The position numbers and the translations under genes were made by a program. Shown here in pieces: positions 44,357 to 53,458 of a stretch of 64,000 nt of DNA. Every line of letters begins with the position of its first letter. Positions within the stretch are counted from its first letter, which is position 1. A model generated the notes under the pieces. The model saw nothing but the letters and a program-made list of their open reading frames with translations. It searched no databases and had not been told where the DNA came from. This DNA is from Methanosarcina barkeri MS (lineage in GTDB: Archaea > Halobacteriota > Methanosarcinia > Methanosarcinales > Methanosarcinaceae): the NCBI RefSeq assembly GCF_000970025.1, contig NZ_CP009528.1, positions 620,001 through 684,000 of the forward strand, in the 5' to 3' direction.

Positions 44357-45286
44357 TTAAGGACAGACAATAGTATCAAACAGCCCTACTACTAATTCTG
44401 CCAATTCTTTACTTTTTTCAGTTGAGGTCATCAGAGTATCGGCACGAGAAGCACGGCAACCAAGTCTCTCAAATGCGAATTCGTCCGCCTGATCCCGCTC
44501 ATCGAAAACAAAGACGTCCAGGAAGTCCTGATAATATTCAGCAACCCCCATTGATGAGACCTCAAGCCCGCATGCCTGCATGAGTTTCCCGGCAGGTCCG
44601 CTTACAGGGGCATTGCCAATTATTGGGCTAACTGCTACGACCTTTTTCTTTTTTAGCAGATCTTTCATGCCTGGCAGGGAAATTATAGGCCCTATACTCG
44701 TGATCGGGTTACTTGGTCCTATAAGGACTTTGTCGTCATTTTCAAGGGCTTCGAGCACCTTTGGAGAAATCGAAGCTTCGGAGATTCCCGTTATATCAAC
44801 ACCCAGCACTTCGGGTTCTCCATGTTTTCCGATCCAGAAATCCTGAAAATGTAGAATTGCCTCAGGAGTTTCTATATAGGTAGAAACAGGATCATCAGAC
44901 ATGGGCAAAATCTTTGCATCAATCCCTAAAATGGACGCAAGCTCTAAAGTCGCATCTGTAAGGGATGTTCCATTCCGGATAAAGTTCGAGCGAATAATAT
45001 GGTTTGCTCTATCACAGTCTCCAAGCTTCATGCTTTCGGTAATACCCAGTTTCTGCATACGTTCATAAGTCAGAAAGGTGTCGTCTTTTATACCCCACCA
45101 TCTTTTTCGGTCGATCTGGTCTGAGAATAAATAGAGTACTGTGTCCAGGTCAGGACAAATCAGATTCCCCGAAACCCATAGGTCTTCGGCAGTGTTTACA
45201 ACAACGTTCATTTCCTTCGCTGGGAGGATTTCCTTGAGTCCGTCAAGGAGCTTTGGAGTTCCGGTACCGCCTGAAAATATAATCAT
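44357..45286 (-). CDS. cofD: 2-phospho-L-lactate transferase (coenzyme F420 synthesis)
   Basis: A 309-residue CofD enzyme. It transfers a phospholactyl (or related) group from its guanosine-diphosphate-activated form to Fo, making F420-0. N-terminal SGGTGTPKLLDGLKEIL, VVNTAEDLWVSGNLICPDLDTVLYLF, WGIKDDTF and IGPSNPITSIGPIISLPGM are characteristic, and the length is as expected. The start is ATG. Divergent from the HD-domain gene, with a gap of about 115 bases. Confidence 0.97.
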   Translation of the reverse strand: MIIFSGGTGTPKLLDGLKEILPAKEMNVVVNTAEDLWVSGNLICPDLDTVLYLFSDQIDRKRWWGIKDDTFLTYERMQKLGITESMKLGDCDRANHIIRSNFIRNGTSLTDATLELASILGIDAKILPMSDDPVSTYIETPEAILHFQDFWIGKHGEPEVLGVDITGISEASISPKVLEALENDDKVLIGPSNPITSIGPIISLPGMKDLLKKKKVVAVSPIIGNAPVSGPAGKLMQACGLEVSSMGVAEYYQDFLDVFVFDERDQADEFAFERLGCRASRADTLMTSTEKSKELAELVVGLFDTIVCP

Positions 45287-45400
45287 GATAATACCATATC
45301 CGGCTTTCTTTTAAACTTTCGGGTAGCAGGGGTTTCTGCAAAATCTACCGTATCAGAGTAGTAGTAACAACAATATATAATGAAATCTGTCTAAAGAATA

Positions 45401-46597
45401 ATGAAGGTTGTCCTTGATCCTGTACATGGTTACATCGAGCTGGATGATTTAGTTCAGGATCTTCTTTCTACTCCCCAGATGCAGCGCCTGAGAAGGATCA
45501 GACAGCTTGGATTTTCAAACCTTGTCTACCCGGGAGCAAACCATTCGCGTTTTGAACACTCTCTTGGAACCATGCATCTGGCCTCAACGCTAACTAGGAG
45601 TCTAGATTCGATTGAAGATGACAAGAAAACCGAAATAAAAGCTGCTGCTCTTCTGCATGATATCGGGCATGGACCTTTTTCTCACGTTACCGAGAATGTA
45701 ATTGACAAATATACGCGGCGCAGACATGACGATGTAAAGGAAATCCTGGGGAAAGGAGAGATCAGAGAAGTCCTGAACAAATATGGAATTTCTCCCGGAA
45801 ACCTCGTAAAACACATAAAAGGAGAAACTTCTCTAGGGCAAATCCTTAGCAGTGAGATTGATGTGGACCGAATGGACTATCTTGTTCGAGATGCCCATTA
45901 TACAGGTGTATCCTTCGGCGTTGTGGATTACAATCGCTTGATAAAGAAGATGAATTTTCATGAGGATAGGCTTGTTGTAGATTATGGTGGGCTAAAAGCT
46001 GCCGAATCACTTCTGGTCTCACGTTTCTGGATGAATACATCGGTTTACTATCATCATGTAACCCGGATTTCGGAAGCTATGTGTTCCAGAGCAGTGGAGT
46101 ATATGATTGAAAATAATGAGCTTGACCCATTCAGACTCAGGTACATGGACGATATAGACCTTATTGCATCTATGAGAAACGCAACCGGGTATGCAGGGGA
46201 ACTTTCACGGCTGCTTGATGCCCGTAAACTCTATAAACGGGCCTTATATGTAGGTCTGGCAGACGTAGGAAAAGCTGTACTGAGGCACCGTGACCGAATA
46301 CGAAGGGTAGAAATAGAAATTGCAGAACTGGCCGGGGTTAGTCCTGAGTATGTGCTTGTGGACATTCCTAAGACACCTGAAATGCTGGAAATGCAGGCCA
46401 TGATAAAAACTGACCACAAAATGATTCCTCTTAATGAGGCTTCCCATTTCGTATCTATCCTGAGGGAAGCCGATATGGATAACTGGAGAATGGGGGTATA
46501 TAGCCCGAAAGAGCACTGTGAAGCTGTGGGAAAGGCTGCCAGAGACTATTTTGATGTTAATAAATCCCTTAAACAGTTTAAATTAAGTGATCTCTAA
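45401..46597 (+). CDS. HD-domain phosphohydrolase (dNTPase/SAMHD1-like)
   Basis: A 398-residue HD-superfamily protein. HSRFEHSLGTMHLA (residues about 48-61) and ALLHDIGHGPFSHVTE (residues about 83-98) hold the His and His-Asp metal ligands, and SSEIDVDRMDYLVRDAHYTG holds the last Asp. This layout is that of the YdhJ/SAMHD1-like group, many of which cleave dNTPs to nucleosides and triphosphate. The N-terminal DPVHGYIEL is also typical. The ATG start lies close to a TATA-like AATATATAATG. Substrate range is unknown. Confidence 0.9.
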   Translation: MKVVLDPVHGYIELDDLVQDLLSTPQMQRLRRIRQLGFSNLVYPGANHSRFEHSLGTMHLASTLTRSLDSIEDDKKTEIKAAALLHDIGHGPFSHVTENVIDKYTRRRHDDVKEILGKGEIREVLNKYGISPGNLVKHIKGETSLGQILSSEIDVDRMDYLVRDAHYTGVSFGVVDYNRLIKKMNFHEDRLVVDYGGLKAAESLLVSRFWMNTSVYYHHVTRISEAMCSRAVEYMIENNELDPFRLRYMDDIDLIASMRNATGYAGELSRLLDARKLYKRALYVGLADVGKAVLRHRDRIRRVEIEIAELAGVSPEYVLVDIPKTPEMLEMQAMIKTDHKMIPLNEASHFVSILREADMDNWRMGVYSPKEHCEAVGKAARDYFDVNKSLKQFKLSDL

Positions 46598-46616
46598 AGT
46601 AGAATAGATAAAAGAA

Positions 46617-46680
46617 AAAGAAAATCTCAAAAAATAATTTTAAAAAAGAAAATTTTAAAAAAGAAAATTTTAAAAAACGT
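46617..46680. repeat. Short A-rich tandem repeat
   Basis: About three copies of a 16-base unit AAAAAAGAAAATTTTA between the HD-domain gene and the LpdD-like gene. Confidence 0.7.
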
Positions 46681-46728
46681 AACGGAAAACCGGATTTTCC
46701 TTGAAATTTTAAGGGTCGAGGTAGGAAT

Positions 46729-47151
46729 TTGTTTCAGATTAAACGGAAAGTGGGAAAAATTGAGATCGTACTTGATGCAAAAAAGGTAGGAGAAGATTAT
46801 CTTCTGACCCTTACAGGCGGAGAGGAACATGTGGGAGCTGTTGCCGTAGGGCTTTTTGATGAGAAAAACCAGAGAGCAAGTTCATCGGTGATAACAATGC
46901 CCGGCCACAGGGAGGAATATCTTGCCTTGGATGGGGCAAGGCAGGTGAGCAGGGTCACAAAGAATACCTCGGTGTTTGTTGTCGGTATACACCAGGATGA
47001 TATCAGCCCTGAAGAAATAAAAAACATAGTTTCAGCCGCAGGGAAAATGGTGGAAAACTTCATTTCTTTTTACAAAAAAGGTGACGAACTGGAAGAGCAA
47101 GATAAAGATTTGAAGCAACGGCATGAGATGAATACTAGAAGTAAAGCATAA
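46729..47151 (+). CDS. LpdD-like / PAC4-like small protein
   Basis: A 140-residue protein matching the family described as prenylated-flavin chaperone LpdD-like (formerly grouped with proteasome assembly chaperone 4). The core is LLTLTGGEEHVGAVAVGLF, then SSSVITMPGHREEYLALDGARQVSRVT and TSVFVVGIHQDDISPEEI. Start is TTG with GAGGT upstream. The ubiX gene follows, and UbiX makes the prenyl-FMN that LpdD-type partners are thought to help insert into UbiD decarboxylases. That pairing supports the flavin-related reading over the proteasome one. The C-terminal 30 residues are charged and probably disordered. Confidence 0.75.
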   Translation: MFQIKRKVGKIEIVLDAKKVGEDYLLTLTGGEEHVGAVAVGLFDEKNQRASSSVITMPGHREEYLALDGARQVSRVTKNTSVFVVGIHQDDISPEEIKNIVSAAGKMVENFISFYKKGDELEEQDKDLKQRHEMNTRSKA

Positions 47152-47175
47152 GATGAGTACGAAAATAACAGTTAG

Positions 47176-47262
47176 AGATAATTATGGAAATAACTGCATA
47201 GAGAGAATAATGAAAATAACAGCATAGAGAGAATAATGAAAATAACAGCATAGAGATGAGTT
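47176..47262. repeat. 26-bp tandem repeat
   Basis: Three copies, two of them identical, of AATAATGAAAATAACAGCAT plus AGAGAG, between the LpdD-like gene and ubiX. Confidence 0.85.
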
Positions 47263-47296
47263 AAAGTATCAGCAGGAACATTAACGGCAGGATAAA

Positions 47297-47848
47297 ATGG
47301 AGATAACGGTAGGAATCAGTGGAGCTTCAGGGGTTCAGTACGGAATTCGACTTCTTGAAGTACTGGCGGAAAAAGGAATTAAAACTCATTTGGTTTTGAC
47401 GGATGCCGCAAAACAGATAATCGAAATTGAAACTGATTATATTCCAGAGACAGTGGAAAAACTCGCAACATGGAGCTATGCCCAAAAAGATCTTTCAGCA
47501 CCAATAGCCAGTGGCTCCTACAGGACAGGGGGAATGGTTATCGCCCCTTGCAGCATGAAAACTCTTGCAGCCGTTGCAAATGGAATATCCGATACTCTTC
47601 TTACAAGAGCTGCAGATGTTTGCCTTAAAGAGGAAAGAAAACTTATCCTGATGACCCGGGAAACCCCGCTTAATCTCATACACATCGAAAATATGCTCAA
47701 AGCTAAAAAAGCAGGAGCAAGTATCCTTCCCGCTTGCCCGGGGTTTTATTCGAGACCCAAAACTCTTGAAGACCTTGTAGATATTATGGTGGGAAGAACT
47801 CTTGACCTGTTCGGGGTCGAAAACGAGATTTATCGGCGCTGGAAATAA
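47297..47848 (+). CDS. ubiX: Flavin prenyltransferase UbiX
   Basis: A 183-residue flavoprotein-fold enzyme that attaches a dimethylallyl unit to FMN, giving the prenyl-FMN cofactor of UbiD-type decarboxylases. N-terminal VGISGASGVQYGIRLLE, the IASGSYRTGGMVIAPCSMKTLAAVANG segment, RAADVCLKEERKLILMTRETPLN and LPACPGFYSRPKT are all diagnostic. The length is normal. Weak AGGA lies before the ATG. No ubiD gene is in the window, so the decarboxylase must be elsewhere. Confidence 0.97.
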   Translation: MEITVGISGASGVQYGIRLLEVLAEKGIKTHLVLTDAAKQIIEIETDYIPETVEKLATWSYAQKDLSAPIASGSYRTGGMVIAPCSMKTLAAVANGISDTLLTRAADVCLKEERKLILMTRETPLNLIHIENMLKAKKAGASILPACPGFYSRPKTLEDLVDIMVGRTLDLFGVENEIYRRWK

Positions 47849-47969
47849 TGAAAAAATCCTCAGAGAATCCGAAAGAAATTCAAAATTCTGGAAAGCTCAG
47901 GCAGAAGGAGCTTGGATTTTTCTGAAATATTTTCCAGAGAAAGCATGACAGATCCATGTTCTAACGAAA

Positions 47970-47980
47970 GCTATATAAAG
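47970..47980 (+). promoter_or_regulatory. TATA box of the tRNA-Pro gene
   Basis: GCTATATAAAG lies about 40 bases upstream of the mature tRNA 5' end, the right distance for an archaeal promoter with a short leader. Confidence 0.65.
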
Positions 47981-48010
47981 GATAATCCCCTTTGAAGGGA
48001 AGTACCTATT

Positions 48011-48085
48011 GGGATAGTAGGGTAGCTTGGTCCATCCTCGAGCGTTTGGGACGCTTGGACCGCGGTTCAAATCCGCGCTATCCCA
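48011..48085 (+). tRNA. tRNA-Pro (anticodon UGG)
   Basis: The acceptor stem GGGATAG pairs with CTATCCC (48078-48084), with A as discriminator. The D arm has GGGT and ATCC. The anticodon stem GAGCG/CGCTT encloses the loop TTTGGGA with anticodon TGG at 48047-48049. The T arm is CGCGG-TTCAAAT-CCGCG. There is no intron, and the CCA end is not encoded. Folding was done by eye. Confidence 0.93.
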
Positions 48086-48698
48086 TTTACATATTTTTTA
48101 AATCTTTTCTATTTCGAGTCGTCTTTTCCGAAATTTGCATTGCTTTCTGTATCTATGAATCTCTCATACTGTTTTTATATCGTAGACATGTGTTGTTGAT
48201 CACATTTCGCAAAATAGGATAATCTATTTTTTGGGCAAACTTAAGTATAATTGTTCACCTTGCAATTTAACTGAGTTTACAATTTGGTTTTTTATTTAAT
48301 CTGCCCTGAGTTGAAATTCAAAAGACATATTTTTAATTTTTGTGTCTAAAGGCACTGCAGTTCCTACACGGATTATGTTATTCAAGCCAAATCTCCACTA
48401 AAACAACATCAAATAAAAAATTTTTATAAAACTAATGAACAAAATAAATATGTTTAAAAATCAGTATTGGATATTACTTATTACTTTTATTTTGTGGCAA
48501 AATAATAAATTGAAGAAACACAGTTTAACAGGTTGTCTTAAGGCTGTGTTTTTTTTATGATTGGGATAAAAAGCAGTGCTACGAATTTGCTGTAACTCAA
48601 ATGTCAAATTTTTCCATACTGTATAAAAATAGATACTCTGATGTTGTATTTTTCCCAGAAACCTCTTAAAATTTGTACTTGTTGAAAGGGGGTATGTC
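48086..48698. other. Intergenic region with terminator-like hairpin
   Basis: No gene. AAACACAG (48516-48523) and CTGTGTTT (48544-48551) pair, followed by a run of Ts to about 48556, like a terminator on the plus strand, though no plus-strand gene lies close upstream except the tRNA. The rest is AT-rich. Confidence 0.45.
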
Positions 48699-50299
48699 GT
48701 GAAAATTTCTAAAAGTGTTATACATCTATCAATAATTTTTATATTTCTGGTGATCATGACATCAAGTGTAGCAGTAGCTTATAGCTTGGAAGCTGAAAAG
48801 TTAACAAAAGTGGCATCCAATGTTGCGCTTGATTCAAATCCGGTTTGGTCTCCGGATGGAAAGGAAATTCTTTTCTCACGAGAAAACGGGCTGTATAAGG
48901 TTTGTTCGGATGGCACAGGAGAAAAGCAACTCACCTCTACAATGGGAAAGAATTTTACATCCGGTTACGCGTGGTCTCCGGATGGAAGCAAAATTTCATA
49001 TATTGAAAACAGATATGATGACGCTATGGGTCCCAGAAGTGATTTATGGATAATGAATTCAGATGGGACAGGAAAAAACAATTGCTTGATACTATTTGGT
49101 ACAGATATTATTATATATATACCTGGTTTCCTACAAGTTCAAAAATACTCTACGCTGAGATTTATGAAGAGATTGGTGGTTCCTATTGGAAAATGAATTC
49201 CGATGGATCTAATAAATATAACTTAGGAAACATGGGCATTGCTGACGGTATCGCCCTATCCCCCGATGCGTCAAAAATAGCAATTTGTGGACACGGTCCA
49301 GCTGACATTGACTACTATATTAACATTGGAAAGGTAGGTAAAGATTTTACCAGTCTTCGTTCTGGATTAATTACTCATCAAACTCAGTCCAGACAGTCAC
49401 AGATTTGGTCTCCAGATGGTTCAAAAATAGTATACTATGCCGGGGAAAACGAGTCCTATTGTGAAGATGAACACTCTGAAATTTATACTATAAAAGCCGA
49501 TGGTACTGGTAAAACTCAACTCACTTCAGATTCGGCAAATGATAATTCCCCTGTGTTTTCACCTGATGGAAGTAGAATTGTCTTTGTGTCAGATAAAGCT
49601 GGAAGTGAAGATATCTGGGTTATGAATGCTGATGGAAAAAACAAAGTTCAGTTAACATCAAACTCAGCATCGGATTTATTTCCTGTATGGAGTCCAGACG
49701 GCAAAAAACTTGCTTTTTGGTCTGATCGGGGAAGAAGCAATAGTATCTATATTCTGACCCTAGACAATGCGAAACCACCTGTTGCTGCTTTCTGTGCATC
49801 CTCTACTTCAGGAAGTGCTCCTTTGAAAGTCAGTTTCACGGATATGAGTACAGGCACACCAACTTCATGGAAATGGAGTTTTGGAGATGGAAAAATTTCA
49901 ACACTCCAAAATCCTGTGCACATCTATAGTCAAGCAGGAAAATATACGGTTAGTTTGACAGTAAAGAATGCAGCAGGAACAAATATGAAAACAATGACGA
50001 AATATATAACTGCAAAAACATCTCCTGTAAAACCGATTGCTGCATTTTCAGCTTCTCCTAGATCAGGAAAAGCTCCTTCAACTGTTTCATTTACTGACCA
50101 AAGTACAGGAAAACCAACTAAATGGAAATGGAGTTTTGGAGACGGAAAAACTTCAAGAGAAAAGAACCCAAAACATCATTATTTGCAGGAAGGAAACTAT
50201 AAGGTTACACTTACAGTAACCAATGCTGCAGGCAGTAGTACTGTGAAGAAGATAAATTACATAAAATTGACAACAAATACAAGACCCGGGATGTTCTAA
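48699..50299 (+). pseudogene. TolB-like propeller/PKD surface protein with frameshift
   Basis: One gene in two frames. Frame one (from GTG 48699, AAAGGGGG upstream) encodes a signal peptide and TolB-type blades (NPVWSPDGKEILFS, YAWSPDGSKISYI, DLWIMNSDGTGK). At an A6 run (49073-49078) the reading must gain one base to continue as KQLLDTIWYRYYY, further blades (NSPVFSPDGSRIVFVSD, LFPVWSPDGKKLAFWSD) and two PKD domains ending near TTNTRPGMF. The joined protein is about 533 residues and secreted. The single-base loss in a homopolymer could be mutation, phase variation or a sequencing error. The 3' end is closely related to that of the subtilisin-like gene downstream. Confidence 0.8.
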
Positions 50300-50323
50300 A
50301 AGCAAATAAACCTTAAATTGAAA

Positions 50324-50380
50324 TAATAGAAAAAAGACCAGGTCTAAACGGAGTGGGGAAATTGTTTATTAAATGTAATA
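50324..50380 (+). repeat. 3'-flank sequence shared with the subtilisin gene
   Basis: The bases after the TolB/PKD gene (with TAAACGGAGTGGGGAAATT) match those after the subtilisin-like gene at about 53343-53400. The duplicated unit therefore covers the last PKD domain, the stop and the 3' flank. Confidence 0.7.
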
Positions 50381-50490
50381 TTCAGCCTGGATAAACAACA
50401 TCAACGCCATCGTTATTAAGATTCAATGTACAAATCTCTGTGAATACGTTTTCTTTGATTGTTTGAGGTTGATTACGCTTTCTCACTGTT

Positions 50491-50566
50491 CATCTGTTAG
50501 TTATCAAACTCCCAGTTTTCGATTTTTCACTGTTGTCATCTGTTAGTTATTAAACTCCCAGTTTTC
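50491..50566. repeat. Direct repeat of 30 bases
   Basis: CATCTGTTAGTTAT, one variable base, then AAACTCCCAGTTTTC occurs at 50491-50520 and 50537-50566. Confidence 0.85.
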
Positions 50567-50781
50567 ATCAAAATTGACATCAATAAACTTTCTTGGTAGG
50601 CTGAATAAATAATTTAGCTTGGAAAGAACAGCTATCAAGCCTTGAGTGATTAGACTTAAACGGTTATTTGTGCATGTTATTCAAAGAATATTATGTTCGT
50701 TTTATCCTCTTCTTTTTTGAAAATAAGTCTCAACCTTTTTCTCACGTTCCGTAGGTTTCAGATAACTAGATAATTTTGATT

Positions 50782-50972
50782 TTAAAGTAAAATTGTGATA
50801 TTGATTACTGTATTGATATCACTGTCATGTTTTGTTTTGCAATTAGAATTTGTGTCTCTAACGTCAAGAGTCCAATTAGAGTTATAATATCCGCAAGTAC
50901 TACAAAATTTAGAAGAAGGTTCAAACTATCCTGTTCTCAGGACAGTTTTCCAAGCCATTTGACTTCATATTC
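50782..50972 (-). pseudogene. Decayed C-terminus of an IS605-type TnpB
   Basis: On the minus strand YEVKWLGKLS is followed, after stops and a frameshift, by SKFCSTCGYYNSNWTLDVRD, then NCKTKHDSDINTVINI and a stop at 50782-50784. This is the order and wording of the C-terminal zinc finger and the HDRDINAAxNI end of TnpB proteins. The first Cys pair is kept; the second pair is partly lost, and Asp/Arg in HDRD is now Ser. Nothing of the N-terminal RuvC part is seen nearby. A dead insertion-sequence remnant. Confidence 0.7.
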
Positions 50973-51374
50973 TAACCTTGCTACCGATATGTAACTTCAA
51001 AAATCATACTACTGGAATTTCTGAGATTCAATTCTATATGTTTACTTTTCTAAATTTCTATATTAACCATACTTTTTTTCATAATTTAGTATGATTAAAT
51101 ATCCATAATTCTTTTATTTTTAAGAATATTTGATATTATATTAAGCAGTAGATCTTTAGAGCTCAGAAGTATTTTATAATTGGACACTGATCTCTATAGG
51201 GGTTTAGTACTCTGTAATAAAGTTTAACGCCTGCATATCTGTCATAAAAACATAGCTACTTGACAGCTATATATATTAATTTTCTTGAATGCAGGGTCTG
51301 AAAACCCAAGTGGTTTGGTTACAGAAAGTCTTACCCACTAATAAAGAAATAACGTTGAAAAGGAGTGTGAATAT
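50973..51374. other. Promoter-side intergenic region of the subtilisin gene
   Basis: AT-rich. A TATA-like AGCTATATATATT (about 51267-51279) lies roughly 100 bases before the gene and may be its promoter. No other feature recognised. Confidence 0.4.
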
Positions 51375-53309
51375 GTGGAAAAAAAAATCCATAGGCCTTT
51401 AAGGAAAGATGTTTCTAAACTGTTATGTGTCATATGTACATCATTATTATTAGTATCTCTATTTTCATTTACCGGCTTGGCTGGAGATATAAACACATCC
51501 TCTACTATTAGCTCAGACGATAAGATCTCAACAAGTTTGACCTCCGAACTTACTAAAATTTCAGAAAACGAACAAATTCCAGTAATTATAACACTACCAA
51601 ATCAGAAGATCGCGTTTAATACTGCTGCTGGAAAATCTCAAATTGAGAGTGAACAGAAAAATCTCATAACGTTTCTTAAAAATGAAAAATCAAAAAACAA
51701 GGTAAATGAAATAAAATCTATTAAAATTATTAATGCTGTTGCTGCTAAGGTAACCCCTGAAGTTTTAACTTCTCTTGCCGGAAGATCTGACGTTTCGAAT
51801 ATTGAACTTGACAAAGTTGTCTCTATAAAAGGGCAATCAGAACTTTCTTTCAAAAAAATAGAATCATCAGCTACCCAGTCGAATAGTGCATCCATAAATG
51901 CATGGGGAGTGGATAAGATTAACGCGCCTGCAGTATGGAATCAGGGTATAACCGGTAAAGGAATAACTGTTGCTGTCGTGGATACAGGAATTGATGCGAC
52001 ACATCCTGATCTTGATGATCTTGATGACAATCCCAGTACAAATGATCCGAAAGTTGTCGGCTGGATTGACTATGTAAACTCAGAGTCATCTGCTTATGAT
52101 GATAACGGGCACGGCACTCATGTATCCGGAACCGTTTCAGGAACCGGGGCTAATGGAATACAAACAGGAGTTGCACCAGGTACAAAGCTGATTGTAGCAA
52201 AAGTTTTCGATTCAGAAGGTGATGGATATTTATCTGATTGTATTCTCGGTTTTGAGTGGGCAGTTAATAATAATGCCCGTATTATAAGTTTTAGCGGTGG
52301 ATCTTCAGAACATGATTCGTTATTTACAACCGCGATAAACAAGGTGGTGGCGGCAGGTGTAGTTCCTGTTATAGCGGCTGGTAATGATGGTGAGGGTGGA
52401 TCTGGCACAATCACATGCCCGGGTGATGAACTCAATTCACTCACTGTCGGTGCAACGGATTCCTCCGATGTAATCGCAGATTTCAGTGGTCGGGGTCCTG
52501 TCACTCTAAATGGCCAAAAATACGTTAAACCAGATTTCTCTGCGCCTGGTGTGTCTGTTCCTTCAACGTACCCAGGAGGTGAATATGCATATGGGACTGG
52601 AACTTCCATGGCAACACCACACGTTTCCGGTGCTGCAGCATTAATTCTGCAAAAAAACCCTACTATGACGCCGGCTGAAGTAAAGAAAGCATTAGAAGGT
52701 GCAGCAGTAGATCTTGGATCGGCAGGAAAGGATAATGATTACGGTTCAGGCAGGATCGATGCATACAGTGCAGTGTTTGGCAAAGGACCTGTTGCAAACT
52801 TTTCTGCAACTCCTACCTCTGGAAAAGTTCCATTAACAGTTGCCTTTACTGACACCAGTACAGGAACGCCTACTAAATGGTTCTGGAATTTTGGAGATGG
52901 ATCAAAGTCATACCACCAAAATCCAAAGCATAAATATTCCAAAGCAGGTAATTATACGGTGGCTCTAACAACAAAAAATACTAAAGGTAGTAACATGGTA
53001 ACAAAAACAGATTACATAGTAGTAGTCTCAAAACCTACTGCTGCATTTTCTGCATCTCCTACCTCCGGAAAAGCTCCATTAACTGTTGCCTTTACTGACC
53101 AGAGTTCAGGAAACCCCACTAAATGGAAATGGAGTTTTGGAGACGGAGCAATTTCAAGAGAAAAAAATCCAGAACATCAGTATTCACAGGAAGGAAAATA
53201 TAAGATTACACTTACAGTAAGCAATTCGGCAGGTGGCAGTACTGTAAAGAAGATAAATTACATAAAAGTGACAACAAATACAAGACCAGGGGTATACTCT
53301 AAAAGCTAA
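51375..53309 (+). CDS. Secreted subtilisin-like serine protease with two PKD domains
   Basis: A 644-residue S8 peptidase. The signal peptide is followed by an I9-type propeptide (about 45-150, ending in ISKIELDK-like VSNIELDKVVSIKG). The catalytic domain has Asp in AVVDTGIDATHPD (near 202), His in NGHGTHVSGTVSG (near 246) and Ser in GTGTSMATPHVSGAAAL (near 411). Two PKD domains close the protein, ending in TTNTRPGVYSKS. The start is GTG with AAGGAGTG upstream; the ATG two bases earlier is out of frame and soon stops. It acts outside the cell. The C-terminal PKD and the 3' flank are shared with the TolB/PKD gene upstream. Confidence 0.95.
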   Translation: MEKKIHRPLRKDVSKLLCVICTSLLLVSLFSFTGLAGDINTSSTISSDDKISTSLTSELTKISENEQIPVIITLPNQKIAFNTAAGKSQIESEQKNLITFLKNEKSKNKVNEIKSIKIINAVAAKVTPEVLTSLAGRSDVSNIELDKVVSIKGQSELSFKKIESSATQSNSASINAWGVDKINAPAVWNQGITGKGITVAVVDTGIDATHPDLDDLDDNPSTNDPKVVGWIDYVNSESSAYDDNGHGTHVSGTVSGTGANGIQTGVAPGTKLIVAKVFDSEGDGYLSDCILGFEWAVNNNARIISFSGGSSEHDSLFTTAINKVVAAGVVPVIAAGNDGEGGSGTITCPGDELNSLTVGATDSSDVIADFSGRGPVTLNGQKYVKPDFSAPGVSVPSTYPGGEYAYGTGTSMATPHVSGAAALILQKNPTMTPAEVKKALEGAAVDLGSAGKDNDYGSGRIDAYSAVFGKGPVANFSATPTSGKVPLTVAFTDTSTGTPTKWFWNFGDGSKSYHQNPKHKYSKAGNYTVALTTKNTKGSNMVTKTDYIVVVSKPTAAFSASPTSGKAPLTVAFTDQSSGNPTKWKWSFGDGAISREKNPEHQYSQEGKYKITLTVSNSAGGSTVKKINYIKVTTNTRPGVYSKS

Positions 53310-53458
53310 TAAATACTCTAAAAGCTAATAAACCCTTAAATTAAAAAAGGAAAAAAGATCAAGGTTAAACGGAGTGGGGAAATTATTTTATCAAATATGA
53401 TAACAAGATCATCTTTGATTATAATTTATAAATGCCTGGCACTAAATCTTCTAACGTT

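Noticed and set aside
47992-48222. 76-residue plus-strand frame
   Set aside because: It runs through the tRNA-Pro gene and has no ribosome-binding site.
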